Source: Opitutaceae bacterium | Lineage (GTDB): Bacteria > Verrucomicrobiota > Verrucomicrobiia > Opitutales > Opitutaceae | Assembly: GCA_017994935.1 (NCBI GenBank) | Contig: JAGOJU010000007.1 | Span: 46,826-110,825, forward strand | Length of the DNA stretch: 64,000 nt | Direction of reading: 5' to 3' | In this document: positions 9,279-18,865 of the stretch, piece by piece | How positions within the stretch are numbered: position 1 is the first letter of the stretch | How the letters are laid out: every line of letters starts with the position of its first letter | Notes under the pieces: model-generated | Seen by the model: only the letters and a program-made list of their open reading frames with translations | What the model was told of the DNA's origin: nothing | Database searches by the model: none | Translations under genes and position numbers: made by a program

Positions 9279-9333
9279 AAGAGACAGCCCCTAATTATTG
9301 GTGTCAAACCATAGCCATTAGGGGTTGTCTCTT
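9279..9333. terminator. Long bidirectional hairpin between convergent genes
   Basis: An inverted repeat of about 17 bp per arm (AAGAGACAGCCCCTAAT against ATTAGGGGTTGTCTCTT, one G-T pair) surrounds a 21-base loop that has its own weak TTGG/CCA stem. It lies exactly between the small membrane protein (stop at 9258) and the TPR gene (stop at 9338). There is no long T tract on either side, so it could be a bidirectional terminator or a miniature palindromic repeat. Confidence 0.65.
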
Positions 9334-9337
9334 CGCT

Positions 9338-11011
9338 CTATTGCCCGGTTGAGCCGGGCTGGCAGAAGCAGGAGGACGTGATGGTCGTGTCTGCCCGTGA
9401 CCAAGCGAGCTGATATTGTCCCCTGACGATGCGGGCTTCGTCGAACTTCTGTTGGAGGACAAGCGCCTCGCTCAGGCCGAACAGGGACCAGCCATTGTTG
9501 GGCAGCCGGGCGAGGTCTTCGCGGTAGACCGCTTCAGCTTCGGCATGGCGACCATGCGCCATCAGGGCGGCGCCGAGGGAATGACGAACGGGAATCAGCC
9601 AGGCCGGCGGTTCGTCGTACTTGAGTTTGTCCTCCTCGCTGATGGCGGCTCGCAGTTGCGCGAATCCTTCGTCCAACCGCTTCTCGTGCACGAGGATTTC
9701 GCCTTCAAGCATCGGGGTCACGATGGCCATGACCGCGTGACAGGTATTGTTGCCCGCGGCAATCTGTTCGGCAGGCACCGCTTTTGAGGCTTCAAAGTAG
9801 AGGGCCTGCTCCTTGCGTGCGGAGGAGAGGTCGCCCTTCGCGGCAAACGCGATTCCTCGCGCGGCGTGCTGGAAGGCATGGGTGAATTTCTGGGACGCGG
9901 GATGATCCGGCTCCGCGAGCACCTCGTCCCATTGTCCGAACCGGACCATGACCTCGAGCGGCATCGCCAGCCAGGCTTCCGCGGCGATTTCGAAATCACG
10001 CAGGAACTCCGGCGGGAGGTCGCGAACCATTCCGCGAATGTGCGACAGCGCGAGTTTCCGCTGCCCCGACATCATGGCCGCGTAGGCCAGCATATGCTGA
10101 TTGTGCGCAACGTACATTGGCAGGAGTCCGGTCGCAGGTCCCACGATCCTGCGATAGGCGCGATCGGCGCCGACGGCGGCGAGATTGGAGTCGATGGCCC
10201 GCTGCCATTGTCCGACGCGGATGTAGATATGCGACGGCATGTGCACGTTGTGCGCGAGGCCGGGCTGAAGCGTGAGCAGGCGGTCGGCTGCGGCGAGTGC
10301 GCGCCCGGGTTGATGCGAGGCCTCCATCGCGTGGATGTAGAGATGGTTCGCGAAGGGATGATCCGGATTGAGTTTCAGCACGGCGTCGAGGGCGGACAGT
10401 ATTTCCTCGGTGCCAGGCTGGGGCTCGCCGGCGGGTGTCCATTGATCCCAGGGTCGCAGGTCCATCATGGACTCCACGAAAAGAACTCCGGCATCCGCGT
10501 TGTCGGGAAACCGCTTCCAGACATCCCGCATTGCATTCGCATAGGCTTCGTCGAGCGACCGCCGGTCCTCCGGCTGCGGAGGCTGGACGTAGCGTGTGCT
10601 CAAGGCCTCGATCAGGGCCTGCTCGAAGGAGGATGCCTGCGCAGCATGGCTGCGGGCAAGCTGGAGCGCGTTCCAAGCCTGTTCGGCGGCGGGTGGTGGT
10701 ACGACCGGGAAGTTGATGTGGGGACCATTGGCGTACGCGATTCCCCAATGGGCCATGGCGCATGCGGGATCCAGTCTCGCGGTCTCCTGAAACGAGCGTA
10801 TGGCTGCGCCGTGGTTGAACCCGAACAGAAAACGAAGGCCCTGATCGAAGTACTCCTGGGCCTTGTCGGAGTGAGTCGTGACTCGAAGAGAATGCGAGCC
10901 CAGCCCTCCAACAATCGGGATGGTGGAGGCTTCCGGTGCACCGTGGACGAGAGCCGCAGGCCATGAAACTGCGAGAACGAATCGGCAGAGATATGCGAGA
11001 GGGGTGTTCAT
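9338..11011 (-). CDS. Exported tetratricopeptide-repeat protein
   Basis: A 557-residue protein with a likely Sec signal peptide (about 1-25, ending in VHGA) and helical repeats of TPR type through most of its length, for example around FDQGLRFLFGFNHGAAIRSFQETARLDP-like and LDAVLKLNPDHPFANHLYIHAMEA-like segments. Such proteins are scaffolds for protein contacts; no catalytic domain is seen. A C-terminal Cys-Phe-Cys tail follows the last repeat. The gene is alone between a hairpin and vapB. The frame start at 11011 is the only one that includes the whole signal peptide. Confidence 0.75.
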   Translation of the reverse strand: MNTPLAYLCRFVLAVSWPAALVHGAPEASTIPIVGGLGSHSLRVTTHSDKAQEYFDQGLRFLFGFNHGAAIRSFQETARLDPACAMAHWGIAYANGPHINFPVVPPPAAEQAWNALQLARSHAAQASSFEQALIEALSTRYVQPPQPEDRRSLDEAYANAMRDVWKRFPDNADAGVLFVESMMDLRPWDQWTPAGEPQPGTEEILSALDAVLKLNPDHPFANHLYIHAMEASHQPGRALAAADRLLTLQPGLAHNVHMPSHIYIRVGQWQRAIDSNLAAVGADRAYRRIVGPATGLLPMYVAHNQHMLAYAAMMSGQRKLALSHIRGMVRDLPPEFLRDFEIAAEAWLAMPLEVMVRFGQWDEVLAEPDHPASQKFTHAFQHAARGIAFAAKGDLSSARKEQALYFEASKAVPAEQIAAGNNTCHAVMAIVTPMLEGEILVHEKRLDEGFAQLRAAISEEDKLKYDEPPAWLIPVRHSLGAALMAHGRHAEAEAVYREDLARLPNNGWSLFGLSEALVLQQKFDEARIVRGQYQLAWSRADTTITSSCFCQPGSTGQ

Positions 11012-11253
11012 TGGGGTATCCTGTAGAAGACAACTATCGACAAGGCAGACAGTGGCAAGCTGACGGTTGGGTCCGGGGGCTTTCGGATGGCCCGATCACC
11101 AGCCCACCTCCATTGCACGCTCGGCAAGGTTGGTCCCGCACATGGACTGTGCAGCCGGCCCTGGCGTTTTGCGCCCGGTCGTGCAACCCGGGCCGTGGGA
11201 TTGTCCCGCCGTGCGCAATCCTGATTCCCTCCCTTTCCTGAAAGCGGGCGTAC

Positions 11254-11287
11254 TTGACAGGCAAACACGTAGATACAGCGTTATTAC
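11254..11287 (+). promoter_or_regulatory. vapBC promoter/operator candidate
   Basis: TTGACA at 11254-11259 is a perfect -35 hexamer. The 19-bp GTAGATACAGCGTTATTAC at 11269-11287 is a spaced palindrome (GTA-n3-AC-n3-GT-n3-TAC) ending at the base before the vapB start codon. Antitoxins of this type repress their own operons by binding such sites. No good -10 lies at 16-18 bp from the hexamer, so the exact promoter is uncertain. Confidence 0.45.
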
Positions 11288-11497
11288 ATGGGAACGATCA
11301 CAGCCAAGGTATTCCGTGCGGGCAATTCCAAGGCGCTTCGCCTTCCGCGTGCCCTCAAGGTGAACAGCAAGGCCTATGAGGTCACTCCGACGGCCACCGG
11401 GTTCATTGCAATTGACCCTGCAGCCGAAGCCAGGCGACTGAAGGCACTGCGGAGCTTGCGTGGATCCGCTCCAGATTTTCCCGATCACACCCGGTGA
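11288..11497 (+). CDS. vapB: VapB-type antitoxin (AbrB/MazE fold)
   Basis: 69-residue antitoxin. The N-terminal part (TAKVFRAGNSKALRLPRAL) is the swapped-hairpin AbrB/MazE-type DNA-binding domain; the C-terminal tail should wrap around and inhibit the toxin. The stop codon overlaps the toxin's GTG start by four bases, which gives translational coupling. A spaced palindrome directly before the start codon is a likely autoregulatory operator. No antitoxin-like zinc or metal residues are seen. Confidence 0.88.
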   Translation: MGTITAKVFRAGNSKALRLPRALKVNSKAYEVTPTATGFIAIDPAAEARRLKALRSLRGSAPDFPDHTR

Positions 11498-11907
11498 TCT
11501 ACCTTCCCGACACGAATGTGTTTTCGCGCTATCTTAGGGATAGGCCGGAGGACGCCCGTCTCTGTGACAGGCTTGAACATGACCTTTCGCGCTGCCGGCT
11601 GTCGGTGATCGTGCTCCATGAGCTGGAATACGGCGCCGCCAAACGTCCGGAGGTTCCTGCGTTCGGCGATCGCGTCACTCGACTGAAGGGCATCTTTCCC
11701 GACATTCTTCCCTTTGATCCCTTGGCCGCCAAGATGGCCGCCCTGGTGCGGGTGCGGTTGGCGACCTTGAAACCGAATGCCCAGTCAATCGGCCCCTATG
11801 ACGCCTTGCTTGCAGGGCATGCGTTGGCGGTTGGGGCCACGTTGGTGACAAACAATGTGAGGGAGTTCGAGCGGGTGAGCGGTCTGAAAGTGGAAGACTG
11901 GTCATGA
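11494..11907 (+). CDS. vapC: VapC-type toxin, PIN-domain ribonuclease
   Basis: 137-residue PIN-domain endoribonuclease, the toxin of the pair. The acidic metal-binding residues are D6 (LPDTNVF), E43 (HELEYG) and D103 (PYDALLAGH). The fourth position, usually an Asp or Asn in TxN/TRN, is N120-N121 (VTNNVREF). VapC toxins cut specific RNAs such as tRNAs and are held inactive by VapB. The GTG start at 11494 overlaps the vapB stop codon. Confidence 0.9.
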   Translation: MIYLPDTNVFSRYLRDRPEDARLCDRLEHDLSRCRLSVIVLHELEYGAAKRPEVPAFGDRVTRLKGIFPDILPFDPLAAKMAALVRVRLATLKPNAQSIGPYDALLAGHALAVGATLVTNNVREFERVSGLKVEDWS

Positions 11908-11974
11908 GCACTTCCGATTCGAACCCTGCTCGATTGGCTTGCCGGGGAAAGTCCGGATCGTACATCCTTGAGGC

Positions 11975-12460
11975 ATGTCGCACCGATTCCTAATTCCGAT
12001 GGTTTGTCTGTTCGGGCTTGTTTCGCTGATTGCGCTCTCGGGATGCGGTTCAGTCGGCAAGCTGGGTGGAGTCACGGTATCGGTGCTGAGCATCCGTCCG
12101 TCGCCGTCCGCCGGGGCATCCGATTCAAAGGCGATGATGACCCTGCAGTTCACAAACGAGAATGTGGTCCCGATCGGAATTTCCCGGGTGCGTCACAAGC
12201 TTTATCTCAATGGCACCCTGGTGGGCGATATCCGGAACGAGCAGGCTGTCGGCATTCCGCCGCTGAAGACGATCACCCAGGAAGTCGCGCTACCCTTTGA
12301 GAAACCCGATGTGCTTTCGAACTTGAGATCCCTTGCCCAGCAGGCGCAGGCCAGCTACCGCATCGAAAGCGTGCTCTATGTCGAAGCGGGCGAGGACACC
12401 ATGGAGATCAAGACGCAGCATCAGGGCTCCGTCGACCTCTCCGGCTTCCGCGGTCCCTGA
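11975..12460 (+). CDS. Lipoprotein with LEA14/WHy-like domain
   Basis: 161-residue predicted lipoprotein. The signal ends in the lipobox LSGC with lipidated C24. The rest is a beta-rich domain, with TLQFTNENVVPIGISRVRHKLYLNG-like strands typical of LEA14/WHy domains, which in bacteria are found in small cell-envelope lipoproteins. Its role is unknown. It is convergent to sdhB with only 14 bp between stops, so any terminator must lie within coding sequence. Confidence 0.7.
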   Translation: MSHRFLIPMVCLFGLVSLIALSGCGSVGKLGGVTVSVLSIRPSPSAGASDSKAMMTLQFTNENVVPIGISRVRHKLYLNGTLVGDIRNEQAVGIPPLKTITQEVALPFEKPDVLSNLRSLAQQAQASYRIESVLYVEAGEDTMEIKTQHQGSVDLSGFRGP

Positions 12461-12474
12461 CCGGGAAGGTCAGC

Positions 12475-13281
12475 TCAGTCGGCGTGGCTGCCGGCTGCGT
12501 GCGCGCAGAAGGCCGAGCGGAAACTGGCGGCAAGGTAGTCGCGGTTCAGTCGCACGATGAAATCGTGACTGATCAGCTTCGGGCAGGCCGCGCTGCATTC
12601 GCCCTGATTGGTGCAACTGCCGAACCCGAGTTCATCCGCGGTGTTGACCATGGCGAGCACCCGGCTGTCGCGCTCCGGCTGTCCTTGCGGCATGAGCCCC
12701 AGGTGGGAGACCTTGGCAGCGACGAACAGGACGGCGGAGCGGTTCTTGCAGGCTGCAACGCATGCGCCGCAGCCGATGCACGCCGCGGCGTCCATGGCGA
12801 GTTCGGCATCGGCCTTTGGGACCGGGATGGAATTGGCATCGGGTGCAGCGCCTGTGCGTACGGTGATGAAGCCTCCCGCCTGCTGGATCCTGTCGAATGC
12901 GCTGCGGTCGGAGACGAGGTCCTTGACGATTGGAAAAGGTGCGGCGCGAAACGGTTCGATCACGATGACAGCGCCATCCTCGAAACTCCGCATGTAGGTC
13001 TGGCAGCTGGCAACCCCCTGGTTCGGTCCATGCGGCTTGCCGTCGATCATGAGGGAACACGTCCCACAGATGCCTTCGCGGCAGTCGTGTGCGAAGGCGA
13101 TGGGCTCCTCGCCCTTGAGCGTCAGCTCGTCGTTGACGACGTCGAGCAGCTCAAGGATCGACATGTTGGTGTTCAGATTCTTCGCGGGATAGTCGACAAA
13201 ACCACCGGGTTTGCCGGGGCCTGCCTGACGCCAGACGCGAAGGGTCACGGAAATGTTGTTTTTGGAAACGCCTGCGACCAT
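12475..13281 (-). CDS. sdhB: Succinate dehydrogenase/fumarate reductase iron-sulfur subunit
   Basis: Carries electrons from the flavin of SdhA to the quinone at the membrane. The 268-aa protein has the plant-type [2Fe-2S] ligands C67, C72, C75 and C93, and the two C-terminal clusters C168-C171-C174-C178 and C223-C229-C233. This order fits the [2Fe-2S], [4Fe-4S], [3Fe-4S] set. It is the last gene of sdhC-sdhA-sdhB, 30 bp after sdhA. The C-terminus is longer than in Escherichia coli SdhB by about 30 residues. The non-classical gene order matches type-B complexes. Confidence 0.95.
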   Translation of the reverse strand: MVAGVSKNNISVTLRVWRQAGPGKPGGFVDYPAKNLNTNMSILELLDVVNDELTLKGEEPIAFAHDCREGICGTCSLMIDGKPHGPNQGVASCQTYMRSFEDGAVIVIEPFRAAPFPIVKDLVSDRSAFDRIQQAGGFITVRTGAAPDANSIPVPKADAELAMDAAACIGCGACVAACKNRSAVLFVAAKVSHLGLMPQGQPERDSRVLAMVNTADELGFGSCTNQGECSAACPKLISHDFIVRLNRDYLAASFRSAFCAHAAGSHAD

Positions 13282-13311
13282 GATGTTTTTGGAAGGGGAA
13301 ACGCAGCGGGG

Positions 13312-15234
13312 TTACTTGTAATTGCGCATGCTCATCTTGATGGCTTCGTAGACAAGCGGCTCGACATTGCGGAGGGGTTCAGCGCCCGCACCCTGGTATT
13401 CCCAGGCGGCGACATGGGCGAAATTCGCGTCGTCCCGTTTGCACTCCCCATCCGGGTGCTGGTATTCCTCGCGAAAGTGACAGCCGCAGCTCTCCTCGCG
13501 CGTGAGGGCATCACGGCACATCAGTTCGCCGAGTTCCAGGAAATCCGCCACACGACCCGCCACCTCGAGGGATTGATTGAGCGTGTCCCCGGAGCCGGGA
13601 ACCTTCACTGTCGCCCAGAACTCCTCGCGCAGCTTGGGGATCTCCTTCAACGCGGTTTCAAGGCCTTCCCTTGTGCGCGCCATGCCGCAGTAGTGCCACA
13701 TGATGTGACCGAGCCGCTTGTGGAAATGGCTCACCGGATGGGTGCCTTTAGCCCCCAGTAGGCGGCTGATAAGAGAAGTCACGTTGTCCTCCGCCTGCTT
13801 GAACTCAGGGGCATCGGTGGACGGGCGTGATCCGGGTTTCTGCGAAGCAAGGTAGTCGCCGACAGTGTACGGAACGACGAAATACCCGTCGGCGAGTCCT
13901 TGCATCAGGGCCGAGGCGCCGAGGCGGTTGGCTCCGTGATCGGAGAAGTTGGCCTCGCCGAGGACAAACAGCCCGGGAAGGTTCGACATCAGATTATAGT
14001 CCACCCAGAGCCCGCCCATCGTGTAGTGCACGGCGGGATAGATCCGCATCGGGGTGCGGTAGGCGTTCTCGTTGGTGATTTCGTGATAGATGTCGAAGAG
14101 GTTGCCGTAGCGCTCGCGCACGGTGTCCTCACCGAGGCGCTTGATGGCGTCGGAGAAATCGAGGTAGACACCCAGCCCGGACTCGCCAACGCCGCGACCC
14201 TCGTCACACACGCGCTTGGCTGCGCGGGAAGAGATGTCGCGCGGCGCGAGGTTGCCGAAGCTGGGATAGATCCGCTCGAGATAGTAGTCGCGATCGTCCT
14301 CCGCGATGGAGGCAGGGTCCTTCTTGCAATCCTCCTTGCGCTTGGGCACCCAGATGCGGCCGTCGTTGCGCAGGGATTCGGACATCAGCGTGAGCTTCGA
14401 CTGGTAGTCGCCCGAGACCGGAATGCAGGTGGGGTGGATCTGCGTGTAGCAGGGATTGGCGAAGCAGGCACCGCGCTTGTAGGCGCGCCAGATGGCGGTT
14501 GCGTTGGAGCCCCGGGCATAGGTGGAGAGGTTGAAGACATTGCCATACCCTCCCGTGGCCAGGATGACGGCGTCGGCAGCCCAACGGCTGATTTTTCCCG
14601 TGACGAGGTTGCGGGTGATGATGCCCTTGGCCTGCCCGCCAATCACCACGAGATCGCACATTTCCTCCTGGGCGTGAAGCTGCACGAGACCCTGGCCGAC
14701 GGTGCGGGAAAGCGCCGAATAGGCGCCGAGCAGGAGCTGCTGGCCGGTCTGCCCACGCGCGTAGAAAGTCCTCGAAACCTGGGCGCCGCCGAAGGAACGG
14801 TTGGCGAGAAGCCCGCCATACTCGCGGGCAAAGGGGACACCCTGCGCGGCGCACTGGTCGATGATGTTGACGGAGACCTCGGCGAGCCGGTGGACATTGG
14901 CCTCCCGCGAGCGGTAGTCGCCTCCCTTGACCGTGTCATAGAACAACCGGTACACGCTGTCGCCGTCGTTCTGGTAGTTCTTCGCTGCGTTGATGCCTCC
15001 CTGGGCGGCGATGGAATGGGCGCGACGCGGACTGTCGTGGAATACGAAACAGCGAACCTTGTAGCCGAGTTCGCCCAGCGTCGCTGCGGCGGAGGAGCCT
15101 GCGAGTCCGGCTCCGACGACGATCACCTCGTATTTTCGTTTGTTGGCCGGGTTGACGAGCCTGATCTCGGCCTTGTGCCTGCGCCACTTTTCAGCGAGGG
15201 GGCCGGATGGAATCCTGGAGTCGAGTTTGGCCAT
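13312..15234 (-). CDS. sdhA: Succinate dehydrogenase flavoprotein subunit
   Basis: 640-aa FAD-binding catalytic subunit, oxidising succinate to fumarate. The dinucleotide motif [14 protein letters not shown] is near residue 40, the FAD-attachment His segment [14 protein letters not shown] is present, and the active-site region has [12 protein letters not shown] and [21 protein letters not shown]. The long form (about 640 aa, with N-terminal Gly-Pro-Leu region) is typical of the Bacteroidetes/Verrucomicrobia type-B complex. It lies between sdhC and sdhB and is transcribed with them. Confidence 0.96.
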   Translation of the reverse strand: MAKLDSRIPSGPLAEKWRRHKAEIRLVNPANKRKYEVIVVGAGLAGSSAAATLGELGYKVRCFVFHDSPRRAHSIAAQGGINAAKNYQNDGDSVYRLFYDTVKGGDYRSREANVHRLAEVSVNIIDQCAAQGVPFAREYGGLLANRSFGGAQVSRTFYARGQTGQQLLLGAYSALSRTVGQGLVQLHAQEEMCDLVVIGGQAKGIITRNLVTGKISRWAADAVILATGGYGNVFNLSTYARGSNATAIWRAYKRGACFANPCYTQIHPTCIPVSGDYQSKLTLMSESLRNDGRIWVPKRKEDCKKDPASIAEDDRDYYLERIYPSFGNLAPRDISSRAAKRVCDEGRGVGESGLGVYLDFSDAIKRLGEDTVRERYGNLFDIYHEITNENAYRTPMRIYPAVHYTMGGLWVDYNLMSNLPGLFVLGEANFSDHGANRLGASALMQGLADGYFVVPYTVGDYLASQKPGSRPSTDAPEFKQAEDNVTSLISRLLGAKGTHPVSHFHKRLGHIMWHYCGMARTREGLETALKEIPKLREEFWATVKVPGSGDTLNQSLEVAGRVADFLELGELMCRDALTREESCGCHFREEYQHPDGECKRDDANFAHVAAWEYQGAGAEPLRNVEPLVYEAIKMSMRNYK

Positions 15235-15313
15235 GGGTGGGATGCTCAGCGTGGCGCGGAGAGTCGGAGGTTGGAAACGGCGGCCGGTCGGCGAGCGGGT
15301 GAGTGGATCCGGT

Positions 15314-16108
15314 TCAGGGGGTCTGGGTCCCGGCCGTGCGCGGGTGGGCCGCGACGTTCGTCCCCGGTGCGGGTTTCAACCACCCTGAGAGGATGGCCGC
15401 AGGCATGGAGGCATTGCCGAAAAAGAACCCGATGCAGAAAATGACCGTTACCGCACGCAACGCGGGCGCCCAGGAGGCGCTGTACCATCCGAATGAATGG
15501 AACACCGATTGAAAACCGTGGAGCAGGTGGACTGTCAGGAGGCCGACGGCGAGAATGTAGAAGAGCGAGATGACCGGACTCTGGAAACCGTAGAACACCA
15601 TGCTGTAGACATCGTCGACCGCGCGGCCTTTCTCGACTGCCGGAAATCCCATCATGTGGAATTCCGAAGCCATCGTATATTCGGGCAGGTGCCCCTTGAA
15701 GGTCGACGACGACGCGTAGCCCAGGGTGAATTGCGCGAGGTGGTAGGCGAGGAATGCCAGTACCACGAACCCGGTGAGGCGCATGTAGCGTGATGCGAAG
15801 GGCGCGCGAATCCAGCGGTTCACACCGTAGTGCTGCGCACCTCTCGCCTGCGCATTTGTCCGCGTGAGCACAATCGCGGCCCAGATGTGAATGACGGCCG
15901 CGATGAGCAGTCCGATGCGGGTGATCCAGAGGATCGGCCCGAGCGAGTGGAGGAACTGGGCGTAGCCGTTGATCTTGTCGGGGTGACCGAAAATCTGGAG
16001 GTTGCCGACCAGATGGCCGATCACGAATCCGACGAGTATGATGCCGGTGACCGCCATCAGGAATTTGCGGCCAACAGTCGAGCAGAAGAGGTTGCCGATT
16101 AGGCTCAT
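15314..16108 (-). CDS. sdhC: Succinate dehydrogenase cytochrome b558 subunit
   Basis: 264-aa single membrane anchor of a type-B (di-heme b) succinate:quinone oxidoreductase, with five predicted transmembrane helices. Conserved His residues that can bind heme lie in the helices (for example [41 protein letters not shown]). One fused anchor instead of separate SdhC and SdhD is normal for the type-B family. The frame is open to 16240, but the ATG at 16108 ([11 protein letters not shown]) matches family N-termini. It is the first gene of the operon; the promoter should lie in 16109-16250. Confidence 0.93.
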   Translation of the reverse strand: MSLIGNLFCSTVGRKFLMAVTGIILVGFVIGHLVGNLQIFGHPDKINGYAQFLHSLGPILWITRIGLLIAAVIHIWAAIVLTRTNAQARGAQHYGVNRWIRAPFASRYMRLTGFVVLAFLAYHLAQFTLGYASSSTFKGHLPEYTMASEFHMMGFPAVEKGRAVDDVYSMVFYGFQSPVISLFYILAVGLLTVHLLHGFQSVFHSFGWYSASWAPALRAVTVIFCIGFFFGNASMPAAILSGWLKPAPGTNVAAHPRTAGTQTP

Positions 16109-16371
16109 CGTGAAAGAAGTCCAGCTATCCGATCGGGAGGCATGCAGGGAAATGCGCTCTTGGTTGGATCGCCATACTACAATTTGGGCACCGAAAATGT
16201 AAAGGCCTCGGGTTTGGACGCCATAACGCAGGCGAACCATATTAGGCTGCCTAAATGCATGAAGAAGCGAAAGGCCGGCTTATACAGCCTCTGATCCGCA
16301 GCATGGCTTGGCCCTGGGCCCCGCTTCCTGGAGGTGCGGTTGGTGGAACAGGCGTATTTCTGCAGGCCGCG

Positions 16372-17634
16372 CTATTTCGCGAGCGGCTTGAGCAGTGCAA
16401 ATTTTCCGCTGGCTGCGGGTGCGATGAAGCGTTTGCGGAAGGCAACCACCCGCGCATCGGTGCCGATCAGCCTGGCGAGTGCGGATTCAAGCACTGCGTG
16501 GTCTGCTGTCTCGTCGGCAACGTAGAAGAAATCCCAGCGGGTCTCGGTGGCCTGGACGAGTGAGTAGTGCCAGCAGGCGAAATCCGAGGGAAGCGCTGCA
16601 TCAATGTCGGCCGGCGAAAGCAAGGACCCGTCGGCCCTGAAGTACAGGTTGCCCTCGCGTCCCAGCAGACGGTAGCCGGTTGGGAAACGCTGGACGATGT
16701 CCCCGGTATGGTATCGCAGCAGCGGCATGGCCTGGCGATCGCGGGTGGTGACGTAGATCTGAAAGATGTCGGGCAGCCCCCGGTAGGACGTGAGCTCGAT
16801 GAAGGCGTTGGAATCGATGACCTGCGAGTTGTCCTTGAAGGCCTCACCTACGAAGAGGTAGCCGGCTTCGGTGGATCCATACAGGTCGACCTGCGGAACG
16901 GGAAACTGCTCTGCGAGCCGCTGGCCGTGCTGGCGGCTTGCCTTGCCATAGGTAAGAATCACCGCGCGAAGGCTCGGCACGCTGACACCGCGCTTCTTCA
17001 CCGCCCGCGCGAGCAACGAGAGATAGACCGGTTCCCCTTCGAGAACCTCCGGCTTGACCGCCTGGAGTTCCAGTACGATGCGATCCCATTCGCTCTCCAG
17101 AAAAACGAACGGATCGCTGCTCAGATTCAGGTAAACCACCCCGTCAAAATAGCGGTTGGGAAACGGGTGGTCCTCGTAAGGGCACAGGTTGCTGGAGCAG
17201 CCGACCGGGGCGAGCACGCACTTCCGGTAGGGATGGCCTGCAAACTGCCGGAGGATTGGCGAAGCCCGGTAGGCGCGCTCGGTCTGGGCATTCCACCAGC
17301 CTTCCTCCATGATAACGGTCATGGGCGACTGTGTAGTGCCGCCGGTGGACTCGTATTCGAAGCGTTTCTCCGCCAGCCCCCGCTCGATTTCGTGGTAATC
17401 CGCAAAAAAGGCGCGATGACCGAGGGTCACGATCTCCTTCTTGGAGAGGGACGGGATCTCGCGGTAACACGACCATTGCAATGCATCTGAATGGAGCGGA
17501 AAGCGGGACTCATACAAGGGGCTCCGCTGGTAGATCGCCCGGATTTCCTTTTCCAGCTCTGAAGGCAGGTTGCCGTTCGATGCCACTCCAAGGGCCGAGG
17601 GAGAGTTGGCGAAGACGGGAGCGGCGTGGGACAT
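16372..17634 (-). CDS. Phenylacetate-CoA ligase-like AMP-forming enzyme
   Basis: 420-aa ANL-superfamily adenylating enzyme of the PaaK branch. The nucleotide-binding motif is ESTGGTTQSPM, followed by LTYGKASR, the DLYGSTEAGYLF active-site segment and a C-terminal YRLLGREG-type hinge. These fit carboxylate activation to an acyl-AMP and then, probably, a thioester. No paa degradation genes are near, so phenylacetate is not a safe substrate; PaaK homologues also act in cell-envelope synthesis. The ATG at 17634 was chosen (frame open to 17664). Confidence 0.8.
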   Translation of the reverse strand: MSHAAPVFANSPSALGVASNGNLPSELEKEIRAIYQRSPLYESRFPLHSDALQWSCYREIPSLSKKEIVTLGHRAFFADYHEIERGLAEKRFEYESTGGTTQSPMTVIMEEGWWNAQTERAYRASPILRQFAGHPYRKCVLAPVGCSSNLCPYEDHPFPNRYFDGVVYLNLSSDPFVFLESEWDRIVLELQAVKPEVLEGEPVYLSLLARAVKKRGVSVPSLRAVILTYGKASRQHGQRLAEQFPVPQVDLYGSTEAGYLFVGEAFKDNSQVIDSNAFIELTSYRGLPDIFQIYVTTRDRQAMPLLRYHTGDIVQRFPTGYRLLGREGNLYFRADGSLLSPADIDAALPSDFACWHYSLVQATETRWDFFYVADETADHAVLESALARLIGTDARVVAFRKRFIAPAASGKFALLKPLAK

Positions 17635-17683
17635 GTGTTGGACTAGGCTATCATCGGCACACAAACTGTCAAACGGTTGAATC

Positions 17684-18274
17684 TCACCGCAATTCCGGCC
17701 GTAGCGCCGCCCAATGGGGTTCGAACAGGAAAAGCCCGTTCAGAACCAGTGAATGGGTTATTCCGCCAATCCGCGCCTGCCTGTAGGCTTCATCGATCGG
17801 AAGAGTAAGGGTTTCCAGCTCCTCGTGTTCATCCCAGGCGGTCTGTTCCTGAAGCGTCGCCTTCTCCACCCAGATCAGGTGGCAGCGGTTGTCCTGGATT
17901 GCCGGGTTCGGGTGTATGCTTCCGAGCAGCCGGGCGCCGGTTCCCACAAATCCCGTTTCCTCCCTCAGTTCGCGGAGACCGGCCTGAATCGGATCCTCGC
18001 CTTCCTCAATGATGCCCCCCGGGATTTCCAGGGAGGGCGCGTTGATGCCATATCGGAATTGGCGCACAAGCACCATGCGATGATCCGGTGTGGTGGCGAC
18101 GATGTTGACCCAGTCGCGGGTGTGGATGACTGAGAATTCGCCCGACTCCTCGCGAGCCGGGTGGGAGAACCTCACGCCCCACAGTTCGAGAATGCGCGTC
18201 TTGGCGAGCACCCGTGTTGCGCCCCGCGTCCAGGCGGGCAGCGATCCGGAATCGGGATTTTTCACGGTATCCAT
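17684..18274 (-). CDS. NUDIX hydrolase (ADP-ribose/nucleoside-diphosphate sugar type)
   Basis: 196-aa NUDIX protein that hydrolyses a nucleoside diphosphate linked to another group, probably ADP-ribose or a nucleotide sugar. The Nudix box GGIIEEGEDPIQAGLRELREETGF spans about residues 87-109 and keeps the REUXEEXG metal-binding Glu residues. The N-terminal beta-domain is of the ADP-ribose pyrophosphatase type. The ATG start lies 7 bases after the T tract of the terminator of the LysM gene, so it has no room for a normal leader. A GTG at 18280 is an alternative. Confidence 0.88.
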   Translation of the reverse strand: MDTVKNPDSGSLPAWTRGATRVLAKTRILELWGVRFSHPAREESGEFSVIHTRDWVNIVATTPDHRMVLVRQFRYGINAPSLEIPGGIIEEGEDPIQAGLRELREETGFVGTGARLLGSIHPNPAIQDNRCHLIWVEKATLQEQTAWDEHEELETLTLPIDEAYRQARIGGITHSLVLNGLFLFEPHWAALRPELR

Positions 18275-18280
18275 GGGCAC

Positions 18281-18316
18281 AAAAAAGCCCCTTCGACGCG
18301 AGGTCGAAGAGGCTTT
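18281..18316 (-). terminator. Rho-independent terminator of the LysM gene
   Basis: On the minus strand a 14-bp stem (AAAGCCTCTTCGAC with GTCGAAGGGGCTTT, one mismatch-type pair) closes a CTCGC loop and runs into TTTTTT. This is a textbook intrinsic terminator 24 bp after the LysM stop codon. The NUDIX start codon follows within 7 bases of the T tract. Confidence 0.9.
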
Positions 18317-18340
18317 GGAAAAAGAGAAGTGATCCCGCGA

Positions 18341-18865
18341 TTATTTCTTGGGGAGCTTGAGCTTGTCGCCGGGCTTGATGCGGTTCCAGTTGACGCCGGG
18401 ATTGACGGCCATGAGGTCGGCCAGGGAGACACCATGAGAACGGGCGATTTTCGCGCCGCTATCGTTGCTTTTGACGATGTATTCGTCGGGGCCGGCCACG
18501 ACCGGTCCGGCGGATTTTGCGGCTCCCGCGGCGGCAGCGGCGCGAGGTGCCTTTGCGGCCTCCTGAATCTTGGCCAGCTCACCCTTCACATTGCCGAGCT
18601 CAAGGGCGACCTGATCGAATGCGCTTTGCATCGAATTCCGCAACGCGGTGATGTCGCGCCCCGCTTTTTCGGAGCCTGCCGTGGCAGTGCGGAGTTCATT
18701 CTCGATGGTCTCGATTTTTGCGACCTGAGCTGCGTGCTCGTTTGCGGTCTTGCTGGCCGAGGAGGCCTTGGCCAAGGCTATCGCCGCGAGCACGAGCGCC
18801 AATACTCCCACAACTACGCCCGCAAGGGGAAGGTAGCTGGTATTTTCCCGAGAAATAGTGTCCAT
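18341..18865 (-). CDS. LysM-domain protein, membrane-anchored with coiled coil
   Basis: 174 residues: a transmembrane helix (about 13-34), a coiled-coil stretch (about 40-100), an Ala-rich linker and a C-terminal LysM domain (about 127-172, EYIVKSNDSGAKIARSHGVSLADLMAVN then IKPGDKLKLP). LysM domains bind the glycan chains of peptidoglycan, so this looks like an inner-membrane-tethered cell-wall-binding protein. No hydrolase domain is present. It is followed by a strong terminator. Confidence 0.85.
   Translation of the reverse strand: MDTISRENTSYLPLAGVVVGVLALVLAAIALAKASSASKTANEHAAQVAKIETIENELRTATAGSEKAGRDITALRNSMQSAFDQVALELGNVKGELAKIQEAAKAPRAAAAAGAAKSAGPVVAGPDEYIVKSNDSGAKIARSHGVSLADLMAVNPGVNWNRIKPGDKLKLPKK

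Noticed and set aside
12484..15444. Plus-strand frames of 425 and 514 aa opposite sdhB and sdhA
   Set aside because: The minus-strand genes are textbook Sdh subunits with all cofactor ligands; these are antisense artefacts.
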